From contig NZ_BSTN01000001.1 of NCBI RefSeq assembly GCF_030269545.1, positions 575,204-639,203 on the forward strand: DNA of 64,000 bases. Direction: 5' to 3'. The notes under the pieces are model-generated. The model was not told the origin of the DNA. It searched no databases and saw only the letters and a program-made list of their open reading frames with translations. The translations under genes and the position numbers were made by a program. Origin of the DNA: Actinomadura sp. NBRC 104425. GTDB taxonomy: Bacteria; Actinomycetota; Actinomycetes; Streptosporangiales; Streptosporangiaceae. This document shows positions 8,443 to 19,313 of the stretch, in pieces; the first letter of the stretch is position 1; every line of letters starts with the position of its first letter.

Positions 8443-8484
8443 GGCCGCGGCGGCGGGCCCGACGGCCCGCCGCCGCGGCCCTTT
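8443..8484 (+). terminator. Terminator after the EIIC gene
   Basis: A perfect 17-bp GC-only stem (8443-8459 with 8464-8480) with a 4-nt loop is followed by CTTT. It sits 34 nt after the EIIC stop. Confidence 0.85.
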
Positions 8485-8720
8485 GCCAGGAACGCCGCTG
8501 CTTCCACCCCGCCGCCGCGAACACCCCTGCTCAGGACGCGGCCGGGCCTGTCCGGATGCGCCGCGCAGCGGGCCGCACGCCGCCGCCGCGTCCGCCGAGG
8601 CCATGCCCGCCCCGGGCGCGGTTTCTGACCGCATCCGGCCAGCATGTATCAAACGGCCCGTCCGCGGCTCCTTGTAATCGGCGCCTTCCCCTCGGGGCGC
8701 CCCGACACAAGGAGACCACC
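8485..8720. other. Intergenic, no gene seen
   Basis: GC-rich spacer after the EIIC terminator. Short reading frames are present on both strands but none shows a plausible protein. Only the AAGGAGA ribosome site of the next gene (8709-8715) is recognised. Confidence 0.5.
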
Positions 8721-9272
8721 ATGTGCGAGCAGTTCCGGCCCACCGACGGCGCCCTGGCCCTCTGCTGGGCCCACGAGCCCGGCCCGCGTCACGTACGCGC
8801 GGTCGCACCCCCGGCCCGCGGCCGCGACCGGGCACCCCTCCACCTGGCCGAACACCCGCCCCAGGAGGAGCTGCGCGGCGCGGCCACCGCCATCGTCCAC
8901 CTGGTCGCCGAGGTCCTGGCGGGGACGCGCACCCTGCACCACCTGTCCCGCCGCGCCGCCCCGGAGATCTGCCACGTGCTGGCCGCCCACCCGCTCCCCC
9001 TCACCTCCGGCTCCCGCACCACGCCGCCGCGCGTGCTGACGACCTGGCTCCAGGAACCCGCCCCGGACGTCGCCGAGACCGGCGCCGTGGTCGTCCTCGC
9101 CGGGCACGTCCAAGCCCTGGCCCTCCGCCTCGAACGGCACCGGGGCCGCTGGCGGTGCACCGCCCTGGAGACGACCACCCCGCCCCACCGAGCGGGACGA
9201 CCCGCTGCACCGGGACCACGACCGACGCGACGCCCACGCGTCACCACCCCGCCCCGCCACCGCAGCGCCTGA
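8721..9272 (+). CDS. Rv3235-family protein (DUF6459)
   Basis: 183-aa protein of unknown function. The diagnostic stretch is a VAEVLAGTRTLHHLSR segment followed by AVVVLAGHVQALALRLERH and GRWRCTALE, the pattern of the actinobacterial Rv3235 family. This family sits near secA in other actinobacteria, as here. The start ATG at 8721 has an AAGGAGA site 5 nt upstream. The last 30 residues are Pro/Arg/Thr-rich. No signal peptide or membrane segment is apparent. Confidence 0.75.
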   Translation: MCEQFRPTDGALALCWAHEPGPRHVRAVAPPARGRDRAPLHLAEHPPQEELRGAATAIVHLVAEVLAGTRTLHHLSRRAAPEICHVLAAHPLPLTSGSRTTPPRVLTTWLQEPAPDVAETGAVVVLAGHVQALALRLERHRGRWRCTALETTTPPHRAGRPAAPGPRPTRRPRVTTPPRHRSA

Positions 9273-9544
9273 CCACACCCGCCCAGCGCCCCGGACGGCC
9301 CGTCCCCGTCCGGGCCATCCGGGGCGCCCACAACCGGTATCCACCCAGCCGACGCCCCCGACTCGCACACTTCGACGGGAAGTCGCCGAGCGGGCAGCGA
9401 AAAGCCACGCTGACGGCGCCGAGTGCGCCCAGCCACCACCCGGCTTGGGACGGCACGACGCCACGCACCACTACGGCGGGCGGGGCGTCCGCCTGGGGAG
9501 GTTTCGGGGTGGCCTTGCGGCGCGTGGGAAGTGCCGGGACGCGA
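9273..9544. other. Intergenic, no gene seen
   Basis: Spacer between the convergent Rv3235-like gene and secA. No reading frame on either strand resembles a known protein. The secA terminator follows. Confidence 0.5.
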
Positions 9545-9578
9545 AGCGGCCTCCCGGGCGGGTGCCCGGGAGGCCGCT
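9545..9578 (-). terminator. secA terminator
   Basis: A perfect 15-bp inverted repeat (9545-9559 with 9564-9578) has a 4-nt loop. It lies 16 nt past the secA stop on the minus strand. The U-tract is weak, as is common in high-GC actinobacteria. Confidence 0.75.
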
Positions 9579-9593
9579 GTCAGGTCGTGCGGG

Positions 9594-12491
<2,898 letters not shown>

Positions 12492-12576
12492 TCTCAAGGC
12501 TCCTTGCAGATCGTGGGTCACCGCCGACCGGCGGAACGCACACCGCACGTACGATGCCATCGTAGGCGAGTCTCAG

Positions 12577-12592
12577 GATGGTCTAGGTCACT
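12577..12592. promoter_or_regulatory. Possible degenerate dre-like site upstream of secA
   Basis: The 16 bases match the DasR consensus at 12 positions, including TGGTCTAG and the final CACT. The right half-site is imperfect. It lies between divergent secA and the small membrane-protein gene. A chance match is quite possible. Confidence 0.25.
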
Positions 12593-12674
12593 CCTTGACG
12601 CAATCCAGCGCGCACTCCGTTTGACCTTTCCGTCCCGAGGAAGGTGTCTCCGCATACCCGAGGGGAGGCGTTCG

Positions 12675-13025
12675 ATGACGGAAGAACTGCCACACGAGGG
12701 ACACGGCTCGCACGCGGGGCGGCCCGGCTCGTGGGTCGCCGTCGGCATCATGATCACCGGGTTCGTGGTCGGCGGAATCGCCCTGTGCATGGGCCCGGCC
12801 TGGGGCGCCTTCTGGGTCGGGGCGGGCATCGTGGTGGTCGGCTTCATCGTCGGCGGGATGGTGCACATCTTCTCCGACGTGGTGGTGGACGCGCCCCGGG
12901 TCATTCCGGAGATCGTCGACTACTCCGTCTTCGGCACCCGCACCGACAAGCGCCGCGGCGGGTCGGCGGGGGAGACCATCGACAAGCCCATCCGCACCGA
13001 CACCCAGCACACCCCCCACGGCTGA
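12675..13025 (+). CDS. Small two-helix membrane protein, HGxxPAAW-like
   Basis: 116-aa protein. A short His/Gly-rich head with HAGRPGSW is followed by two membrane helices (about 19-40 and 46-67) and a charged tail. The layout and the HxGxPxxW motif preceding the first helix resemble the HGxxPAAW (DUF6704) proteins of actinobacteria, whose role is unknown. The start ATG at 12675 has a GGGGAGG site upstream. It is divergent from secA. Confidence 0.65.
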   Translation: MTEELPHEGHGSHAGRPGSWVAVGIMITGFVVGGIALCMGPAWGAFWVGAGIVVVGFIVGGMVHIFSDVVVDAPRVIPEIVDYSVFGTRTDKRRGGSAGETIDKPIRTDTQHTPHG

Positions 13026-13052
13026 CCCCGCGCGATTTCTTTACCCGCCCGC

Positions 13053-14231
13053 CTACTCCGCCAAGCGGGCGTTGACATTGGAGAGAAGGTCGGTTGGGGT
13101 CATGCGCTCGACGCGTACGGTGTCGCAGCCGACCCACTCCGCGGCCTTGCGCAGCGCCGCGCACAGGGCGGCCACGGACGACTCCGCACGGGCGGCCGTC
13201 CGGGTCGCCCACGGCTCCAGGGAAGCCTGGCGGACCACCAGGGTCGCGCCTTCGCGGGCCGGATCGACGCGCCCGATGAGCCGTCCCCCGGCCAGCACGG
13301 GCATGGTGAAGTAGCCGTGGACCCGCTTGGCCCTGGGCACGTAGGCCTCCAACCTGTGGTCGAAACCGAACACGCGGGACGTGCGGGCCCGGTCCCAGAC
13401 CAGTGAGTCGAACGGGGACAGCAGCGTCGTGGCATGCCGTCCGCGCGCCGGGGCGGAGAGCGCCCCGGGATCGGCCCAGGCCCCGTTCCGCCATCCCGCC
13501 ACCCGCACCGGCACCAGTCCGGCCGCCTCGACCACCGCGTCGACCTGCTCGGCCTTGATCCGGAAGTAGTCGGCCAGGTCCGCGCGGGTCGCCACGCCCA
13601 GAGCCCGCCCGGCTTGCGCGACCAGCCGGGTCAGGCACGTCTCGTCGTCCGGATCCTCGGCCAGCAGGTCGGCGGGGACGGCGCGTTCGGCCAGGTCGTA
13701 CACCCGCCGCCAGCCGACCCGGCGCACGCACACGACTTCGCCGATGTCCAGCAGCCACTCGATGGCGATCTTGTGGTCGCTCCACTGCCACCAGTCGGCG
13801 CCCGACTTGGCGCCGCCCAGTTCCTTCGTGGTGAGCGGCCCGTCGACGCGCAACCGCTTGAGCACGTCGTCGCACACGCCCTCGGGCACCTTGTGCCACC
13901 GCCACCCCCGGCGGCGGAACTCGCGCCGCCTGAAGGCGAAGTACGGCCACTCCGACATGGGCAGCACGGACGCCGCATGCGCCCAGTACTCGAAGCCGGC
14001 GCCGCCGCCCCAGTACGCCTTCTCGACCGCCGCCCTCCCGACCGGCCCGAGACGCGCGTAGGGCACCAGTTCGTGGGAGCGCGCGAGCACGGAGATGGTG
14101 TCCAGTTGCACGGCGCCCAACCGTCGCAGGACCCCCGGCACGCCGCCCCGTCTGCCGTCCGTCCCGAGCAGCCCCTGCGCCCGAAGCTGCAGCCGCCGCG
14201 CCTCGTCCGCACTCAGTTCGATGACCGTCAC
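13053..14231 (-). CDS. Winged-helix DNA-binding protein, YcaQ-like crosslink repair glycosylase family
   Basis: 392-aa protein of the HTH_42 family. The catalytic-type QLD motif is at 42-44 within AVQLDTISVLARSHELVPYAR, near the N-terminus, as in YcaQ/AlkX, which unhooks interstrand crosslinks. The rest has the winged-helix repeats and closing region with LLSPFDSLVWDR and GRLIGRVDPA. The chosen GTG at 14231 gives a family-like start (VTVIELSADEARRL), though the best GGAGG site (14246-14250) is a little far; a TTG at 14261 is the alternative. Cytoplasmic. It is flanked by IS debris. Confidence 0.85.
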   Translation of the reverse strand: MTVIELSADEARRLQLRAQGLLGTDGRRGGVPGVLRRLGAVQLDTISVLARSHELVPYARLGPVGRAAVEKAYWGGGAGFEYWAHAASVLPMSEWPYFAFRRREFRRRGWRWHKVPEGVCDDVLKRLRVDGPLTTKELGGAKSGADWWQWSDHKIAIEWLLDIGEVVCVRRVGWRRVYDLAERAVPADLLAEDPDDETCLTRLVAQAGRALGVATRADLADYFRIKAEQVDAVVEAAGLVPVRVAGWRNGAWADPGALSAPARGRHATTLLSPFDSLVWDRARTSRVFGFDHRLEAYVPRAKRVHGYFTMPVLAGGRLIGRVDPAREGATLVVRQASLEPWATRTAARAESSVAALCAALRKAAEWVGCDTVRVERMTPTDLLSNVNARLAE

Positions 14232-14609
14232 CCGCCCGATGCTAGCCTCCAACACCACCAAAATGAGATAGCCGGTGCCGCCTCACGAACGAACACCGCA
14301 CACCCATCCCTGAGCAGGATCACCCCCCTCATCCCGCGGCCCTCAGCCCACCGCCCCCACACCGCCCACCGCCCGCCGGCCGGCCAACACGACCGCAAGC
14401 GCACACGAACACAGACAAGCCGATACACCCCAGCCCCATACCGACACCGCCCAGGCAATGGTTGCTGTCGCCCGCTCGTCGGTCACGGACACACTGCAGT
14501 CGGTCGAATCTCGGCGGGCGGCAGCCGGGGGCGTCCGCCACCTGTCGCCGCCCCGGGGCATCACCGCCGTCTGCCAACGCGCCGACCAGCGGGACGCCCG
14601 TCTCTCGTC

Positions 14610-15051
14610 GGGGATGCGGCCGAGCGTTTTGACGTCGATGTGGACCAGGTCACCGGGACGGGAGCGTCGTAGCGGCGGACTTGTTCGCCGGTGGTCCGGT
14701 CGCATGCCGCAGGCGGCAGGCCGTGCCGCACCAGGATGCGGTGCGCGGTCGAGGGTGCGATGCCGGTGCGGGCGGCCAGCCGGACTGGATCGATGCGATG
14801 CGTCCGCCGCAGAGCGATCACCTGCGCCTCGACACCCGGCGGCGTCCGGTGGGGGCTGCGATGCGGCCGGCCGGGTGCGATCGTGCATGCCGGCCTCGCC
14901 GAGTTGCCGGTATCGGTTCGCCCAGCGGGCGGCGGTGGTGTGACTGACGCCGAAGCGTTCCGCGGCCCGGCGCAGCGGCCGACTCTCCTCGACGACACAC
15001 CGGGCCAGACGCAGCCTGCCGGTCGGGGGGCAGCGGGGCGTTACGGTGGGA
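14610..15051 (-). pseudogene. Degenerate IS481-family transposase
   Basis: The minus strand encodes successive transposase pieces in different frames. SHRNAPL is at about 15051-15031. GRLRLARCVVEESRPLRRAA and the helix-turn-helix TTAARWANRYRQLGEAGM lie at about 15020-14865. VEAQVIALRRTHRIDPVRLA with STAHRILVRHGLP runs from about 14866 to 14669. RPGDLVHIDVKTLGRIPDE, the start of the integrase core, is at about 14663-14610. At least three frameshifts separate them and the catalytic core is missing, so it cannot act. The downstream part to about 14440 is not recognisable. Confidence 0.85.
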
Positions 15052-15120
15052 CGCGAGGGCCTCCTGCAGTTCGGTGTAGATGTCGCATTCCACACCGGAA
15101 CCAAGGCCCTCTTGCCGTTC

Positions 15121-15213
15121 AAGAACCGCCCAGGGCGTGTCGCCCTGCTCACAGGCCAGATGCACCTTGGTCGACAGCCCGCCGCCAGAGCGGCCCAAAC
15201 GTGATCGTCCGGC
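15121..15213 (-). pseudogene. Internal fragment of an IS5-family transposase
   Basis: About 30 codons read GRSRLGRSGGGLSTKVHLAC, close to the GRSRGGLTTKIHLA stretch that begins the catalytic region of IS5-family DDE transposases. Both ends are missing. It abuts the IS481 remnant, suggesting nested or consecutive insertions. Confidence 0.65.
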
Positions 15214-15501
15214 TCGGCGGCCGTGCCGCCGGGCGGCTCGCGCTGCAGGTCGCCCCGCCGCCGGGCCCCGGCAGCGTGCTGGTGGGCGGCCGCCGGCGGC
15301 GAGAGGTGGTCTACGGGGTGTCAGGGCGCGGCAAGTCGGGGTCGAGTGGGGTGGAGCCCTGGGGTTTCCTCCATGGAAGTCGGCGGGCATAGGGCGATCG
15401 GGGCACGCCTGAACTCGGGTACATGATCTGTTTTCGGCGGCACGCGTGCTCGGCCTGCCCGTCGTCGTCTGCTCCCCGGGGATGGGGCGAGGAGGGCGGG
15501 G

Positions 15502-16290
15502 TCAGGTGATTTCCAGGAGTTTCTCCCGTACGGCGTAGACGACCGCTTCCATGCGGGAGTGCAGCTGCAGCTTCTCCAGGATGTTGCGGACGTGATTTTT
15601 GACGGTGTTCTCCGAGATGAACAGCTCGCGGGCGATCTCACGGTTGCCGAGGCCGCGGGCGACCAGCCGCAGGACCTCCATCTCGCGGTCGGTGAGGCGG
15701 GGGGCGGGCACCTGCTGCTGCCGCTCCTCGCTGCGCTTGGCCAGCGCCGCGAACTCCGTGATCAGCTTGGAGGCCATGGACGGGCTGATCAGCGACTGGC
15801 CGCCGTGCACCGCGCGCACCGCCTGGGGGACCTCGTCGATGGAGATCTCCTTGAGCAGGTAGCCGGTGGCGCCGGCCTTGATCGCCTCGAAGAGGTCCTC
15901 CTCCTCGTCGCTGATGGTCAGCATCACGATCTTCGCGCTGGGCGCCGCGTCCTTGATCGCCGTGCAGGCCTCGATGCCGCTGCGGCGGGGCATGCGGATG
16001 TCCATCAGGACCACGTCGGGCAGCAGGTCGCCGGCCATCTCGACCGCCTCGTAACCGTCCCCGCCCTCGCCGATGACCTCGATATCGGGCTCGTCCTGCA
16101 GCACCATCTCCAAGCCGCGCCGGAACAACGCGTGGTCGTCCACGATGAGCACGCGGATGGGGTCGGCGGGGCCCTGCGCGTCGCCCCTGCCGCCCGCGGC
16201 CTGGCGGGGCACCGCGGCGGCGCCGCGAGCCTCGGGATTCTCGCTCACCTGAGTCGCGGCGTGCAGGAGAACGCCGCTTCCCCCCTTCAC
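15502..16290 (-). CDS. Orphan NarL/LuxR-family response regulator
   Basis: 262-aa regulator. The receiver domain begins IRVLIVDDH at about 45; the phospho-acceptor is Asp97 in VVLMDIRMP. The C-terminal LuxR helix-turn-helix spans about 198-255, with [20 protein letters not shown] and [13 protein letters not shown]. No sensor kinase adjoins it. A LuxR-type regulator next to hpf is conserved in Streptomyces (SCO3008 region). The start is uncertain: GTG at 16290 lacks a clear ribosome site and the first 44 residues are low-complexity, so an internal start is possible. Confidence 0.88.
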   Translation of the reverse strand: MKGGSGVLLHAATQVSENPEARGAAAVPRQAAGGRGDAQGPADPIRVLIVDDHALFRRGLEMVLQDEPDIEVIGEGGDGYEAVEMAGDLLPDVVLMDIRMPRRSGIEACTAIKDAAPSAKIVMLTISDEEEDLFEAIKAGATGYLLKEISIDEVPQAVRAVHGGQSLISPSMASKLITEFAALAKRSEERQQQVPAPRLTDREMEVLRLVARGLGNREIARELFISENTVKNHVRNILEKLQLHSRMEAVVYAVREKLLEIT

Positions 16291-16484
16291 TGTCAGTGAT
16301 CTGGTCTTGCGGAGGGTTCCGCGGGGCGTCGGCCCGGGCGATGCGGCGCGGGGCGCGAGCCACGCGCAGCGGGCACGCGCGGCGCGCCTGCCCTTCGCCC
16401 CGGACCACCGCGTCCGCGGCTTGCTGAGTTACGCCTTTCTAGATCATGACATGCCCCGGCCGGTGACGTGCCGCATGTGCCGCA

Positions 16485-17150
16485 TCACTCTTCGACAAGG
16501 CGGATGACCCCGTAGTTGTAGCCGCGCCGCCGGTAGACCACGGACGGGTGGCCGGTGGCCTTGTCGCGGAAGAGGAAGAAGTCGTGACCCACCAGCTCCA
16601 TTTCGAACAGGGCCTGCTCGATGCCCATCGGCTCGGCACGGTGGAACTTCTCGCGCACGACGAGCGGGCCTTCGCCTTCCATGGGGATCGGGACGAGGTT
16701 CTCGTGCGATTCGGACGGCTCCTCCCGGCGCGTCTCGGGCTCGGCGGCCGTCGCGGTGGCGGCAGCCGGTTCGGCGAGCGGCGCGCCCGCCGGAGGTTCG
16801 GGCAGCGGCTCCATCGTGGCGAGCTTGGCGGGGGCGCGGCTGCCGTGGTGCACCTTGCGCCGGTCGTTCCGCCGGCGCAGCCGGTTCTCCAGCTTGTCCA
16901 TGGCCGCGTCGAGGGCCCCGTACCGGTCCTCGGCGGCGGCCTCGGCGCGGATCACGGGCCCCCGGGACCGGATCGTGATCTCGACCCGCTCACGATGGTC
17001 CGCCAGGCGCGGGTTGCGCTCCTGGGAGACCTCCACGTCCACCCGGATGACCTTCTGGTTCAGTCGCTCGATCTTCGACAACTTGCCGTCGACATGCCGT
17101 CGGAACCTGTCGTCGACATCGGTGTGACGGCCCCTGACGATGATCTCCAC
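16485..17150 (-). CDS. hpf: Ribosome hibernation-promoting factor, long form
   Basis: 221-aa long HPF. The N-terminal RaiA/YfiA domain (about 1-100) begins EIIVRGRHTDV and binds the 30S decoding region. An Ala/Pro/Glu-rich linker (about 115-150) follows. The C-terminal dimerisation domain (about 160-221) includes GIEQALFEMELVGHDFFLF and ends YRRRGYNYGVIRLVEE. The long form dimerises ribosomes into inactive 100S particles. The GTG start at 17150 gives the standard N-terminus. Its place beside the LuxR regulator and upstream of secA is conserved. Confidence 0.93.
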   Translation of the reverse strand: MEIIVRGRHTDVDDRFRRHVDGKLSKIERLNQKVIRVDVEVSQERNPRLADHRERVEITIRSRGPVIRAEAAAEDRYGALDAAMDKLENRLRRRNDRRKVHHGSRAPAKLATMEPLPEPPAGAPLAEPAAATATAAEPETRREEPSESHENLVPIPMEGEGPLVVREKFHRAEPMGIEQALFEMELVGHDFFLFRDKATGHPSVVYRRRGYNYGVIRLVEE

Positions 17151-18370
17151 GCGGGACCCCCCTTCTCCCGGAGTTGCCGGACTCGCGTTGTCGGGGTCGC
17201 ACCCGCCCGGCCGACCTGGTCTTCGTCCCCACATCCGCCTGCTGAGGGTCTCGCGGCGCTCTCGCCACTACTCCCCTTCTCCCTGCTCGGAGGGTGTCGG
17301 ACCCCCCGACGGGGCAGGACTTACCCCTAAGGCGCACCGTGATCGGTCGACGAGAAGTCGCCTTACGTGGGCCGTTTCGCCTGCGCCTGGCATCGGCTAG
17401 CCGGACCGGCGGGCGTGCTCGCGACGAGCACCGCAGTCCGACGCAACCACGGACCCGGGCGGGTGCCATGTCAGGAACGCTAACCCCTTTACGCCGCGAA
17501 TGTCAGGGGGGTGGCGGCAGGAAATACTCACGGTGCGTCATCGCTGGACCTCCTTCCGGCGTACGCGGACGCCCGCGGGGAGCGTTCACGACCCGTGCTC
17601 CGCCGATCCCGCGGGGCCTCCTCCTCGATCTGCGCGAGCAGGTCATGCCGACCTGGCGGAACGGTGAGACTTCAAAGACCACTCCCGTCCTACGACTCGG
17701 CGTGACCTGATCGGTCCGGACGGTCCGGCCGCCGGCGGCGAACCGGACACATCTCTGGTTACGCTCGGCAACTACCAACCGGTTCAACCCCCATCGCGAA
17801 GAATCTCACCCACTCCGTCCCACAAACCGCCGGACACGCCGTCGCGCCAGAGCGTGCTCATCGTCCGCCCGGGTTCCTCCGCCGTCGGCGGTGACGCCGC
17901 TCGCCCCGGCCAGGCGCAGGCAAGCCAGGCCGCGGGTCCGGGCTTCCCCTGCGCTGACCCTGCCCGGAGGTTCTGCCGCCCGGTGTGGGCGTCATGGGGA
18001 ATGCTCGGGAGAGGCGGTCAGCGCGGGAGGCGACGGGCCACCCGGCTGGGGTGGCCTGCCGTTGGGGTGAGGGCGCTTGCCTCGGGCCGGGCACAAGGTG
18101 GTCAGGTCGCGGGCGGGGTGCCACCTGACCGCGTGTGGAACGGCGCCGTTCGGGCGGGCGCTGCGCGTTGGCCCGGCCAGAGGGCGCCGCTGTCTTGGCT
18201 GTGTTCGCCTTCCGCTGTGGATGATCTCTGAGTTCGGGTTGGGTGGGGCCGGGTCGTCTGTCGCGCGCTGCGGGTTTGCGGCATCGCTGCCGCTGCTGGC
18301 GCATGTGGCGATCAGCGGGTTGGGCGGGACCACCTGCCGCGATGCGGTCGGCCGGCCTGCGCCGCAAGGT
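17151..18370. other. Long intergenic stretch upstream of hpf, no gene seen
   Basis: About 1.2 kb without a convincing gene. The short frames on both strands are Arg/Pro/Ala-rich and match no family I know. Part of it is probably hpf leader and promoter, and the right part borders insertion-sequence debris. No clear promoter hexamers were found. Confidence 0.5.
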
Positions 18371-18505
18371 GTCGAACGCGCTTCAACCGGCACCAGCAAT
18401 GGCGTGGTATCGCCATTCGCCACGGCAACCTCGCTTGTCACCTCCGGGGCGGGATCACCGTGATCAGCGCGCTGCTGCGGATTCACCATGATGCGTCCGA
18501 CACGG
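18371..18505 (+). pseudogene. C-terminal fragment of an IS5-family transposase
   Basis: Reading from 18371, VER is followed after a one-base deletion by FNRHQQWRGIAIRHGN, then LRGGITVISALLRI. This resembles the VERCFNRLKQWRGIATRYDK region and closing helix of IS5-family DDE transposases, which carries the catalytic Glu. The N-terminal part is absent. Confidence 0.55.
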
Positions 18506-18543
18506 CCTGGTGGGGCCTCATAGGGGGTTGCCGGAAGGCGGGG

Positions 18544-19224
18544 TCACGGCTGGGTCCGGCGGGGGGTGGCGGCCAGGGTGGCGATGGCTGCGACGGTGGC
18601 GCCCGCTTCGGTGAGGGCGCGGGCGGCCTCGGCCAGGGTGGCGCCGGTGGTGACGACATCGTCCACCAGGACGACCCGGTGGCCGGGGAGCGGACGTTTG
18701 GGTTCGAGGGCGCCCTGGAGGTTGGCGGCGCGTTCGGCGGCGGTGAGCCCGGCCTGGTCGGCCACTTTGCGGCGGTGGCGCAGGGCGTCCAGGCGGACGA
18801 GCCCCGGGGTGTGCAGTGCGCGGACGGCCGCGTCGGTCATGCGGCGGGTCGGGTCGTGCCCGCGCCGCCGGACGGCCGACCGCGACGACGGCACGGGGAC
18901 GACGGCCGTGGGGGGATCCCTCGGGCCGCCCGGCTCGGACAGGGCGGCCTGGACGGCGCGGGCCAGTGCGGCGCCCAGGGGGCGGGCGAGCGCCGTCCTG
19001 CCGTGTTCCTTGTGGGCGACCAGCATCGAGCGGACGGGCCCCTCATAGGCCGCGACCGCCCACGGGCACGGCAGGCCGGGCGGCAGTGCCGTCGGCCGCG
19101 TCACGCGGCGGGCGGGGGTGCCCAGCCAGGCCGCGCAGCGCCCGCACAGCAGGCCGACGGCGACGCCGCAGCCGGCGCACGGTTCCGTCAGGACGAGGTT
19201 GAGCAGGTCGTCGAGGAAGCGCAT
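18544..19224 (-). CDS. comF: ComF-family phosphoribosyltransferase-like protein
   Basis: 226-aa protein. The N-terminal zinc ribbon has four cysteines (16, 19, 27, 30). The C-terminal phosphoribosyltransferase fold carries the PRPP motif VVLVDDVVTTGATL. ComF proteins support DNA uptake in competent bacteria; in actinobacteria their role is unclear. It sits downstream of lpqB on the same strand, an order also seen in mycobacteria, and may be transcribed with the mtr operon. Confidence 0.9.
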   Translation of the reverse strand: MRFLDDLLNLVLTEPCAGCGVAVGLLCGRCAAWLGTPARRVTRPTALPPGLPCPWAVAAYEGPVRSMLVAHKEHGRTALARPLGAALARAVQAALSEPGGPRDPPTAVVPVPSSRSAVRRRGHDPTRRMTDAAVRALHTPGLVRLDALRHRRKVADQAGLTAAERAANLQGALEPKRPLPGHRVVLVDDVVTTGATLAEAARALTEAGATVAAIATLAATPRRTQP

Positions 19225-19313
19225 GACTCGACGATGCCGGGCGGGCCGCCGGCTTCAACAGGGGGCGCCGAGATTGTGGATAACTCTTCGGCGAAAGTGA
19301 TCTTGAGGCGGAA

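Noticed and set aside
12595..12650. TTGACG hexamer as promoter for the 12675 gene
   Set aside because: No acceptable -10 lies 16-18 nt downstream.
17151..17400. Stress-sigma (SigB/SigH-like) promoter for hpf, suggested by a GGGGTAAG stretch on the minus strand
   Set aside because: No matching -35 (GTTT-type) element at the right distance was found.
17854..18489. Opposed 125-170-codon frames upstream of comF
   Set aside because: Composition is typical of antisense chance frames. Only the small IS5-like stretch at 18371-18505 is recognisable.
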